From Enterococcus avium ATCC 14025 (GTDB taxonomy: Bacteria; Bacillota; Bacilli; Lactobacillales; Enterococcaceae): a stretch of DNA of 64,000 nt. Every line of letters starts with the position of its first letter. The first letter of the stretch is position 1. Shown one piece after another: positions 23,119-30,148 of this stretch. The position numbers and the translations under genes were made by a program. The stretch covers positions 72,420-136,419 of the forward strand of contig NZ_KE136364.1 of the NCBI RefSeq assembly GCF_000406965.1. The letters are read 5' to 3'. The notes under the pieces were generated by a model. That model made no database searches, was not told where the DNA came from, and saw only the letters and a program-made list of their open reading frames with translations.

Positions 23119-25278
23119 TTAGATTACACAGCTTTCACATTGGTTTGAGCCAATTTCTTCGGCATCATCAGTAAATGTTCGAACGTAATAAATGGATTTA
23201 CAGCCCTTATAAAAAGCGTAGTTACGCAGGATGTTCAAATCACGTGTTGTTTGTTTGCTTTCAGTTTTCCATTCATATAGTCCTTCAGGAATTTCCGAAC
23301 GCATAAACAAGGTCAAGCTCATTCCTTGGTCGATATGTTGCTGAGCAGTCGCATAAACGTCAATGACTTTGCGCATATCCATATCATAGGCAGAAGTATA
23401 ATAAGGCAAGGTTTCATTATTCAAGTAAGGCGCTGGATAATAGATCTTACCGATTTTCTTTTCTTGACGCTCTTCAATTAAACGAGTGATTGGGTGTAAG
23501 CTGGCACTTGTATCGTTAATATAAGAAATCGAACCATTTGGTGCAACAGCTAACCGATTTTGGTGGTATAGGCCATCTTTTTGAACAGCTTCTTTTAGTG
23601 CTTGCCAATCTTCGGCAGTTGGGACAAAGATATCCTTGAAGATTTCTTTGACTTTATCTGTTTTAGGAACAAATTCGCCAGTCGTGTATTTATCAAAATA
23701 TGAGCCATCAGCATAGGCTGATTTTTCAAAGTTATGGAAGGTTGTCTGGCGTTCTTTTGCTAATTCATTGCTTTCCATCAAAGTCCAGTAGTTAAGCAGT
23801 GTGAAATAAATATTTGTGAAGTCAATTGATTCTTCTGAACCATATTCCATCAAGTGTTTCGCAAAGAAGCTGTGCAGGCCCATCGCACCTAAACCGATCG
23901 TATGATTTAGTTTATTCCCATTTTGAATCGAAGGAACGACGTCAATATCGGATTCATCTGTTACAAAAGTTAGAGCACGAACCATTGTCCGAACAGATTG
24001 ACCAAAATCGGGACTTTCCATCAAGTTCACGATATTGGTTGAACCAAGATTACATGAAATATCTGTTCCTAATACATCATATTCTTGCCGACCATTGATC
24101 GTAGAAGGTGTTTGTACTTGCAGAATCTCAGAACATAAATTACTCATGACAATTTTTCCATCCACTGGATTTGCACGGTTTGCTGTATCAATGTTGATGA
24201 TATAAGGATAACCAGATTCTTGCTGCAATTTTGAGATTTCATTTTCTAAATCGCGGGCACGAATTTTTTTCTTGCGAATATTTGGATTTGCGACTAAATT
24301 ATCGTATTCCTTCGTAATATCTACATAAGAATAAGGAACACCGTATTCACGTTCAATGCCGTAAGGACTAAACAAATACATATCTTCATTTTTACGAGCC
24401 AATTCGTAAAATTTATCTGGCACAGTCACACCAAGAGAAAGAGTCTTCACACGGATTTTTTCGTCGGCGTTTTCCTTTTTGGCAGATAGGAACATTTCAA
24501 TATCCGGATGGAAGACGTCTAAGTAAACGACACCAGCACCTTGACGTTGGCCTAATTGGTTCGAATAAGAAAAGCTGTCTTCAAATAATTTCATAACAGG
24601 AACGACACCACTAGCAGCGCCATCATAACCTTTAATCGGTGAACCGGCTTCACGCAAGTTCGATAGATTGATTCCGACACCGCCGCCGATGCGTGATAAT
24701 TGCAAAGCGGAGTTGATTGACCGCCCAATACTATTCATATCGTCCGTTACTTGAATTAAGAAACAAGAAACCAATTCTCCACGACGTTTGCGGCCCGCAT
24801 TCAAGAAGGATGGGGTAGCAGGCTGGTAACGTTGATGGATCATTTCATCTGCTAAGGATAAAGCTAATTTTTCATCGCCGTCTGCAAAGTATAAGGCATT
24901 GAAAGCAACCCGATCCTCATAGCTTTCTAAATATTCCGTTCCATCATTGCTTTTCAACGCATACTGAGAATAAAACTTATATGCCGCCATAAATGATTTA
25001 AAGGTAAAATTTTGTTCCTCTAAATAGGTATAAAGTTTTTCGATAAAAGCAGTCGTATATTTTGCAAGAAACTCGGCCTCTAAAAATTCTTCTTCTATTA
25101 AATAGTTGATTTTCTCTTGCACTGAAGAAAATGCATGGGTATTTGGTTCAACATTTTCTTTGAAAAAAGCGGCTAATGCTTCTTTATCTTTATTTAGTGG
25201 AATCTGTCCATTCACTGGACGATTAATTTCGTTATTCAGCTTGAAGTAAGATACTTCACCTAGGTCTTTCAGGCTCAT
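23119..25278 (-). CDS. nrdE: Class Ib ribonucleotide reductase alpha subunit
   Basis: This 719-residue catalytic subunit reduces ribonucleoside diphosphates. Visible family blocks include the active-site cysteine region RGELVSCFLIQ, RIGGGVGINLSN, the second cysteine region MSNLCSEILQ and the C-terminal cysteine pair in NQCESCVI, which exchanges electrons with NrdH. Length is normal for class Ib. The start is at 25278; the SD is weak (GAAAGATG), and an NrdR-like box overlaps the leader at 25290-25305. Upstream nrdH is 322 bp away. Confidence 0.95.
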   Translation of the reverse strand: MSLKDLGEVSYFKLNNEINRPVNGQIPLNKDKEALAAFFKENVEPNTHAFSSVQEKINYLIEEEFLEAEFLAKYTTAFIEKLYTYLEEQNFTFKSFMAAYKFYSQYALKSNDGTEYLESYEDRVAFNALYFADGDEKLALSLADEMIHQRYQPATPSFLNAGRKRRGELVSCFLIQVTDDMNSIGRSINSALQLSRIGGGVGINLSNLREAGSPIKGYDGAASGVVPVMKLFEDSFSYSNQLGQRQGAGVVYLDVFHPDIEMFLSAKKENADEKIRVKTLSLGVTVPDKFYELARKNEDMYLFSPYGIEREYGVPYSYVDITKEYDNLVANPNIRKKKIRARDLENEISKLQQESGYPYIINIDTANRANPVDGKIVMSNLCSEILQVQTPSTINGRQEYDVLGTDISCNLGSTNIVNLMESPDFGQSVRTMVRALTFVTDESDIDVVPSIQNGNKLNHTIGLGAMGLHSFFAKHLMEYGSEESIDFTNIYFTLLNYWTLMESNELAKERQTTFHNFEKSAYADGSYFDKYTTGEFVPKTDKVKEIFKDIFVPTAEDWQALKEAVQKDGLYHQNRLAVAPNGSISYINDTSASLHPITRLIEERQEKKIGKIYYPAPYLNNETLPYYTSAYDMDMRKVIDVYATAQQHIDQGMSLTLFMRSEIPEGLYEWKTESKQTTRDLNILRNYAFYKGCKSIYYVRTFTDDAEEIGSNQCESCVI

Positions 25279-25289
25279 TTCGTCACATC

Positions 25290-25305
25290 TTTCTATATAT
25301 AGTGT
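25290..25305 (-). promoter_or_regulatory. Single NrdR-like box ahead of nrdE
   Basis: On the minus strand ACACTATATATAGAAA matches the first 13 positions of the NrdR box ACACWATATATWGTGT except at the distal half. No second box is seen at the expected 31-bp spacing. Candidate only. Confidence 0.4.
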
Positions 25306-25600
25306 CTGTATGTTTTTGTTTTGGCTGACTAATCGTTCAAATAAGTTTCTTCACCAGTGATCAATTGTGAATCAATATTTACTCTTTCACTAAGCAAACT
25401 GTAAAAAGGTGGAACTGGGAATAAAGAAAACTTTGCAATCGTGGATCGCAAAGTTTTCGAAAAAAGGTGCTCTAGAAGTAGCTTATTCGGAAATAATTCT
25501 TCTTATTGCTGTGAGACACAGCGATTGTTCATCTGAACTAATCTGGAACAGTACCTAATTGGTACTTGAAGCAAAACGCTTCTGCCGCAACCTTTCAAAT
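25306..25600 (-). other. nrdH-nrdE intergenic region rich in small hairpins
   Basis: No ORF is visible. On the minus strand it carries GAAGC/GCTTC, GTACC/GGTAC and GCTGTG/CACAGC stems (about 25509-25585), followed by the strong hairpin at 25426-25458. nrdI, which commonly lies here in nrdHIEF operons, is absent. Confidence 0.55.
25419..25458 (-). terminator. Likely terminator after nrdH
   Basis: GAAAACTTTGC (25426-25436) pairs exactly with GCAAAGTTTTC (25448-25458), and the loop can pair further (ATC/GAT). On the minus strand the stem is followed by TTTATT, giving a moderate intrinsic terminator or attenuator between nrdH and nrdE. Confidence 0.6.
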
Positions 25601-25819
25601 TTACGCTAATGCTTTCAATTGATCTGGACGAAAACCGATGATGGCTTGTTGTCCGCCGAAAATAACTGGGACACTTTGGAAACCTTGATCTTTTAGAAAA
25701 CCTAGAGCTTCGGGTTCATTGTCGATGTTGATTTCTTCGAATGAAATTTGATTTTCGGTTAAATAACGCTTTGTCATTTTGCACTGCATACAATTATTTT
25801 TTGAATAGACTTTTACCAT
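25601..25819 (-). CDS. nrdH: NrdH glutaredoxin-like protein
   Basis: This 72-residue thiol-disulfide protein supplies electrons to class Ib ribonucleotide reductase. The redox motif is Cys10-Met-Gln-Cys13 (NNCMQCKMTKRYL). The C-terminal region SVPVIF and GFRPDQLKAL is typical of NrdH. The start at 25819 is chosen because GGGAGG precedes it and the protein then has the family length; a longer in-frame extension runs through the promoter. First gene of the nrd group. Confidence 0.95.
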   Translation of the reverse strand: MVKVYSKNNCMQCKMTKRYLTENQISFEEINIDNEPEALGFLKDQGFQSVPVIFGGQQAIIGFRPDQLKALA

Positions 25820-25850
25820 AAGACTACCTCCCTTGATTTCTACAATTACT

Positions 25851-25878
25851 AGTATAAAAGATGTAGGGAAAAAGTCAA
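25851..25878 (-). promoter_or_regulatory. nrdH promoter
   Basis: On the minus strand TTGACT (25878-25873), 16-bp spacer, TATACT (25856-25851). Confidence 0.75.
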
Positions 25879-25885
25879 TCGTTAA

Positions 25886-25901
25886 ACACCATATATTGTG
25901 T
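25886..25901 (-). promoter_or_regulatory. NrdR box 1 (proximal)
   Basis: Read on the plus strand, ACACCATATATTGTGT matches ACACWATATATWGTGT at 15 of 16 positions. It sits directly upstream of the nrdH -35 box. Confidence 0.9.
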
Positions 25902-25916
25902 TGGTAGATTATTGGT

Positions 25917-25932
25917 ATACTACTCTTTGTGT
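25917..25932 (-). promoter_or_regulatory. NrdR box 2 (distal)
   Basis: ATACTACTCTTTGTGT (plus-strand reading) is a weaker match, but it begins exactly 31 bp from box 1, the three-helical-turn phasing known for paired NrdR sites. Confidence 0.75.
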
Positions 25933-26121
25933 TTTTTGCAAAAAGGTTGAAAACGGATAGCTGCAAAGAAAAATCCCTTTACAGAATTAGAAAAACTGCT
26001 ATAAGATGTTTTTTTACAAGGAAAAAGTTTTTTTAATAACGAGAAAAACAGGATCGAACCAAATAAATCAATGATTGTCAAACAACTTGCTCAGAAAAAA
26101 GAGAAAATCTTCGACCATTTA
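25933..26121. other. Gene-free stretch between the divergent nrdH and feoA control regions
   Basis: AT-rich sequence with no convincing ORF, hairpin or repeat. Confidence 0.5.
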
Positions 26122-26150
26122 TTGACTTTGCACTCAAATGAAGCTATTCT
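26122..26150 (+). promoter_or_regulatory. feo operon promoter
   Basis: TTGACT (26122-26127), 17-bp spacer, TATTCT (26145-26150). Confidence 0.75.
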
Positions 26151-26153
26151 TAG

Positions 26154-26168
26154 TGAGAAAGATTCTCA
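26154..26168 (+). promoter_or_regulatory. Fur-type box of the feo operon
   Basis: TGAGAAAGATTCTCA is a 7-1-7 inverted repeat matching the Gram-positive Fur pattern TGATAATNATTATCA. It lies just downstream of the -10 box, so iron-bound Fur would block transcription. Confidence 0.8.
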
Positions 26169-26212
26169 TTATTAATTAGATGCAAAAGTCGAACAGTAAG
26201 GTGGAGGAAAAT

Positions 26213-26683
26213 ATGACAACTTTGGCAGATATTTCATTGAACTATGTCGTTCAGATTAGCGAAATGCCTTTAGAAAATGATTTAAAGCACCGGTTACAGG
26301 ACTTGGGAATGATTGTCGGTTCAAAAGTTGCCGTCGTAAATCATTCTGGCGATAATGGCATTATTCTACTACATAATACACGACTGGCTTTATCCCAGTC
26401 TTTACTTAAGCAGATACTTGTGAAGGAACTAACGGAAGATCAAGAAACTTGGGTTTCGCTTGACCAATTAAATGCAGGCGAAGAAGGCGTTGTAGTGAAT
26501 GTTCACGGCAGCGGGTCGATCAAACGTCGCTTAATGGATATGGGTTTAACAAAAGGCACAGCAGTAAAAGTTGTCAAACTGGCTCCTTTAGGTGATCCAA
26601 TTGAACTTCGTGTTCGTGGATATGAGCTGAGTTTACGAAAAAGCGAATCAGAGATGGTGGTTGTATCGAAGGAGGTAGAATAA
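26213..26683 (+). CDS. feoA: FeoA with two tandem FeoA domains
   Basis: This 156-residue cytoplasmic protein contains two SH3-like FeoA domains. The first, about residues 4-75, has MPLENDLKHRLQDLGMIVGS; the second, about 80-154, has GSGSIKRRLMDMGLTKGT and the ending VRGYELSLRKSE. A single FeoA domain is about 75 residues, so this is a duplication fused in one chain. The second copy is closer to the consensus. ATG 26213 has SD AGGTGGAGG; an upstream in-frame ATG at 26180 lies before the SD. It works with FeoB, whose ATG follows its stop directly. Confidence 0.92.
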   Translation: MTTLADISLNYVVQISEMPLENDLKHRLQDLGMIVGSKVAVVNHSGDNGIILLHNTRLALSQSLLKQILVKELTEDQETWVSLDQLNAGEEGVVVNVHGSGSIKRRLMDMGLTKGTAVKVVKLAPLGDPIELRVRGYELSLRKSESEMVVVSKEVE

Positions 26684-28846
26684 ATGGCTAAGATACATAT
26701 TGCTTTAGCAGGAAATCCCAACAGCGGAAAAACGAGCACTTTTAATGTTTTAACCGGAACCAACCAATTTGTGGGAAATTGGCCAGGCGTAACGGTTGAA
26801 CGTAAAGAGGGGATCTATAAGAAGGATTCTGAAGTAAGTATTGATGACCTGCCAGGAATTTATTCACTATCGCCTTACTCTCCAGAAGAAGTAGTGGCTC
26901 GGGATTATTTACTCTCAGGCACGCCGGATGCCATCATTAATATTATTGATGGGACGAACCTCGAGCGTAATCTTTACTTAACGACACAACTGATCGAAAC
27001 AGGAATTCCAGTAGTCGTTGCTGTGAATATGATGGACATCATCAAAAAAAGTGGTAAGCAGATTAATCTAGAGAAGCTTGCTTATGCTTTAGGTGTTCCA
27101 GTAGTAGGAATCAGTGCATTAAGGAATTGGGGACTGGATAAAGCAGTCAGCGAAGCCCTTCATCTAGTTAAAAAAGGAGTAGAGGAAGTCAATTTTCCTC
27201 ACTATGATAAACGTTTAGAGGCGGCCTTAAGTGAAATCGAAGATGTTTTAGGCAGTACGGTTGTTGCTAAGTATAGCCGCTGGTACAGTTTGAAATTATT
27301 TGAACGGGATGAACGCGCACAAAAGGGCTTAAATCTGAGTCCGATTCAGGAAAAAGAGTTGCAAGAGATTATAAAGATCACAGAGAAAATCTTCGGTGAG
27401 GATGCGGAAAGCTTAGTTATTAATGAGCGTTATAATTTCATAACCGATTTGAAAACGTTATGTGTCATTGATGAGGATCAGTTTAAGCTATCGATCTCAG
27501 ACAAAATAGATCGAATTGTAACCAATCGTTTTTTAGCATTGCCGATTTTTGCGTTAGTCATGTGGTTAATCTATTATATTGCAATCCAAACAGTTGGGGC
27601 GATGGGAACGGATTGGGTGAATGATAATTTATTTGGCGATATCGTGCCAAATTTTGTCAGCTCGACTTTGCAGTCGTGGAATGTTGCTGAATGGATGCAA
27701 AGCTTGATATTAGATGGAATCATTGCTGGAGTGGGAGCTGTTTTAGGCTTCCTTCCACAATTAATGGTGCTTTTCTTATGTTTGGCGCTTTTGGAAGATT
27801 GCGGCTATATGTCTCGAATTGCATTTGTTATGGATCGAATCTTCCGTAAGTTCGGTTTATCCGGGAAGTCATTCATTCCTATGTTGATTGCGACAGGCTG
27901 TGGTGTACCTGGAGTAATGGCCAGTCGTACGATTGAAAATGAAAAAGATCGACGAATGACGGCAATGTTGACGACATTTATGCCTTGTTCGGCAAAACTG
28001 CCGATCATTGCTCTAATTGCTGGAGCATTCTTCCCCAATAGTAGCTGGGTAGCACCATCAGCATACTTTGTTGGAATGGGTGCCATCGTTTTATCGGGAA
28101 TCGCTTTAAAGAAAACCAAACTGTTTGCTGGTGACCCAACACCATTTATTATGGAGCTTCCCTTATACCATATGCCTCGAATCGGCAATACAGTACGGTA
28201 TACCTATGATCATAGTAAAGCTTTCGTTAAACGTGCTGGAACAATCATTTTTGTATCTAGTATCGTGATCTGGTTTATTTCCAGCTACAACTTCTCGTTA
28301 CAAGCGGTAAATGAAAATGACAGCATTTTAGCTGCTTTGGGTGGCTTGATTGCACCATTATTTGCTCCATTGGGTTGGGGCGACTGGCGTGGAGCGGTTG
28401 CAGCGATTACTGGTCTGGTAGCAAAAGAGAATGTGATTGGGACCTTCGGAATTTTGTATCGTCATGCCGAAGTTGCTGAAAATGGCGTAGAAATCTGGAA
28501 GTCGTTACAGGCAGCCTATACACCGATTGCTGGTTATTCGTTCTTAGTCTTTAACTTGCTATGTGCACCTTGTTTTGCCGCAATTGGTGCAATCCATCGT
28601 GAAATGGGTGATATCAAGTGGACGTGGCGTGCGATCGGTTACCAATGTAGTTTGGCTTATGCTGTAAGTTTTGTTGTCTATCAATTCGGTCATGTGATGT
28701 TTGAAAACGGGAAGTTCGGTATTGGTTTAATCTTAGCGGCTTTCGTACTTGCTGCGATGATTTACTTCATCGTAAGACGCCCTGTTAAACAAGCACCGAC
28801 GATTACAATCGAAGAAATCAAAGAGGTGAAAGAATGGCAACTATAA
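26684..28846 (+). CDS. feoB: Ferrous iron transporter FeoB
   Basis: This 720-residue Fe2+ permease has an N-terminal G domain with G1 GNPNSGKT (10-17), G3 DLPGIYSL and G4 NMMD. A helical guanine-dissociation-inhibitor-like region follows (about 175-270), then a membrane domain with paired gate motifs, including SFIPMLIATGCGVPGVMASRT (the Cys region) and LVAKENVIGTFG. ATG immediately follows the feoA stop. SD GAAGGAGG lies within feoA. Fur-controlled operon. Confidence 0.96.
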   Translation: MAKIHIALAGNPNSGKTSTFNVLTGTNQFVGNWPGVTVERKEGIYKKDSEVSIDDLPGIYSLSPYSPEEVVARDYLLSGTPDAIINIIDGTNLERNLYLTTQLIETGIPVVVAVNMMDIIKKSGKQINLEKLAYALGVPVVGISALRNWGLDKAVSEALHLVKKGVEEVNFPHYDKRLEAALSEIEDVLGSTVVAKYSRWYSLKLFERDERAQKGLNLSPIQEKELQEIIKITEKIFGEDAESLVINERYNFITDLKTLCVIDEDQFKLSISDKIDRIVTNRFLALPIFALVMWLIYYIAIQTVGAMGTDWVNDNLFGDIVPNFVSSTLQSWNVAEWMQSLILDGIIAGVGAVLGFLPQLMVLFLCLALLEDCGYMSRIAFVMDRIFRKFGLSGKSFIPMLIATGCGVPGVMASRTIENEKDRRMTAMLTTFMPCSAKLPIIALIAGAFFPNSSWVAPSAYFVGMGAIVLSGIALKKTKLFAGDPTPFIMELPLYHMPRIGNTVRYTYDHSKAFVKRAGTIIFVSSIVIWFISSYNFSLQAVNENDSILAALGGLIAPLFAPLGWGDWRGAVAAITGLVAKENVIGTFGILYRHAEVAENGVEIWKSLQAAYTPIAGYSFLVFNLLCAPCFAAIGAIHREMGDIKWTWRAIGYQCSLAYAVSFVVYQFGHVMFENGKFGIGLILAAFVLAAMIYFIVRRPVKQAPTITIEEIKEVKEWQL

Positions 28847-28968
28847 TATTGAGTATCTTAATCTTTGGTGGTGCTGGAGTGGTTGTTTATCGAAGAATCA
28901 AAAATGGCAGCTCATGCGAAGACTGTGACAGTGGTTGTCCAGTAAAAGAGGAACAGCATAAACATTAA
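28834..28968 (+). CDS. FeoB-associated Cys-rich membrane peptide (44 aa)
   Basis: ATG 28834 overlaps the feoB end by 13 bp and encodes 44 residues. There is one membrane helix (about 2-19, ATIILSILIFGGAGVVV), a basic stop-transfer (YRRIK) and a cytoplasmic tail with CEDCDSGCP and a His-rich end (QHKH). This matches the small FeoB-associated Cys-rich membrane protein family. The Cys and His residues suggest metal handling beside FeoB. SD GAGGTG precedes the start. Confidence 0.88.
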   Translation: MATIILSILIFGGAGVVVYRRIKNGSSCEDCDSGCPVKEEQHKH

Positions 28969-28976
28969 TCTGAAGT

Positions 28977-29009
28977 AAGAGCCTAGTGAATCTCACTAGG
29001 TTCTTTTTT
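28977..29009 (+). terminator. Terminator of the feo operon
   Basis: AAGAGCCTAGTGA, loop ATC, TCACTAGGTTCTT, then T6. Confidence 0.93.
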
Positions 29010-29064
29010 GTCATTCATGCTCTTAACCATTTAATTGAATAAATAAAAAAATATTACAAAGTTG

Positions 29065-29093
29065 TTGACAACTGTTCGGTACCGAACTATAAT
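29065..29093 (+). promoter_or_regulatory. Consensus sigma-A promoter of the marR gene
   Basis: TTGACA (29065-29070), 17-bp spacer, TATAAT (29088-29093): both hexamers are perfect. The spacer holds an operator palindrome. Confidence 0.92.
29074..29087 (+). promoter_or_regulatory. MarR operator 1
   Basis: GTTCGGTACCGAAC is a perfect 14-bp palindrome between -35 and -10. A bound regulator would exclude RNA polymerase. Confidence 0.8.
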
Positions 29094-29105
29094 GGCAAAC
29101 GTAAT

Positions 29106-29125
29106 AAAGTTAGGTACCGAACTTT
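29106..29125 (+). promoter_or_regulatory. MarR operator 2
   Basis: AAAGTTAGGTACCGAACTTT, palindromic except for one base pair, has the same GGTACC core as operator 1. The two centres are 35 bp apart. Confidence 0.8.
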
Positions 29126-29247
29126 ATCGTTATTTCTCTAAATTTTGACAGTATTAGAAAAGATTAGCCAATAACGATGAGCTCGTTTCCAACAAACGAA
29201 GAAGAAGTTACGGTACGAATATCAATAATAGTAAGGAGATCCTTTTT

Positions 29248-29949
29248 ATGAGTGAGTTTACAAAAGATTTGATGCGTCAGCTGCGTTTTATTAGTTCAGC
29301 TAGTAATGCATTTATGAGTACAAGACAGAAGTTAACTGGTCAGCAACGAGTTTTAGCAATTTTGGTAAAAGAAGACGGACTAATCCAAAGCCAATTAGCT
29401 GAAATTCTTGATATTCGCCCAAGTTCCTTAGCAGAGTTAATGAAGAAAATGGAGAAAAGTAACGATGTTCTGCGAAAAGAAGAAAAGCATGACAAACGAA
29501 TCAAACGTGTTTTCCTAACTGAAAAAGGAAGACAAAAGGCGAAAAAAATAAGTCATGTCGGTGAGGATATGAGTGAAGCCTTCTTTGCCGGATTGACGGA
29601 AGAAGAACAGGAAAATTTCAGCGAGTATCTGCAAAAGATTTCCGCTGGCTGGCAGGAAGAGTTTCAAAAACAAGCAGGACGATTTGTTGATCCAATGGAT
29701 CGTTTGCGTCAGATGCAAGCAATGCGTGAACATTTCGCTGAAAATTGGCAAGAGGATTGGCAAAATCTTTCGCGAGAAGAGCAGCATCTTATACGGCATC
29801 AAATGCAACGGGAGATGCGCAATGCGTCACGAGAGTTTTCTCGGAATTTCAATCATGATTTTCGTCGAAACTTTTGCGGCAATCCTGACTGCTATAACGG
29901 ACCAGACAAAACGAAAGGTCCAGAAAATACAGAATGGGACGATTTTTAA
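29248..29949 (+). CDS. MarR family regulator with a long C-terminal extension
   Basis: This 233-residue protein has a MarR winged-helix domain in residues 1-145. The recognition region includes LDIRPSSLAELMKKMEKSNDV and the wing KHDKRIKRVFLTEKG. A tail of about 85 residues, rich in Arg, Gln, Asn and Phe and ending CGNPDC...WDDF, has no counterpart in ordinary MarR proteins of about 140-150 residues. SD AAGGAG before ATG 29248. The twin palindromes in its promoter imply self-repression. It lies ahead of a multidrug-type ABC transporter that it probably controls; the ligand is unknown. Confidence 0.88.
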   Translation: MSEFTKDLMRQLRFISSASNAFMSTRQKLTGQQRVLAILVKEDGLIQSQLAEILDIRPSSLAELMKKMEKSNDVLRKEEKHDKRIKRVFLTEKGRQKAKKISHVGEDMSEAFFAGLTEEEQENFSEYLQKISAGWQEEFQKQAGRFVDPMDRLRQMQAMREHFAENWQEDWQNLSREEQHLIRHQMQREMRNASREFSRNFNHDFRRNFCGNPDCYNGPDKTKGPENTEWDDF

Positions 29950-29983
29950 CATAGAAGGGAAATTGGTTTCGTATAAATAAATG

Positions 29984-30118
29984 AGGATGTCAGTTCAACT
30001 TTTCGCAGAAAGTATAGGCGAAAAGGTACTCAGTAAAAAAGTGAATTAATTGATTGAGCGCATTAGTTGAATGGTATACGGCATTCGAATCAAACTAATT
30101 TTTTCTAAAAAAAATTAG
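29984..30118 (+). repeat. Recurrent leader element, copy A (ABC transporter)
   Basis: Box 1 AGGATGTCAGTTCAACTTTT begins at 29984. Box 2 (GAATGGTATACG, then GCATTCGAA) spans 30069-30089. An AT hairpin CTAATTTTTT / AAAAAATTAG follows at 30095-30118. The order box 1, about 80 nt, box 2, AT hairpin recurs ahead of nrdF and the P-type ATPase gene. Confidence 0.65.
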
Positions 30119-30148
30119 TAGATTTACGCGAATAAGGAGGTACCAATT

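Noticed and set aside
25306..25600. Degraded nrdI between nrdH and nrdE
   Set aside because: No frame in the gap shows NrdI-like sequence even allowing frameshifts; the gap is mostly short hairpins.
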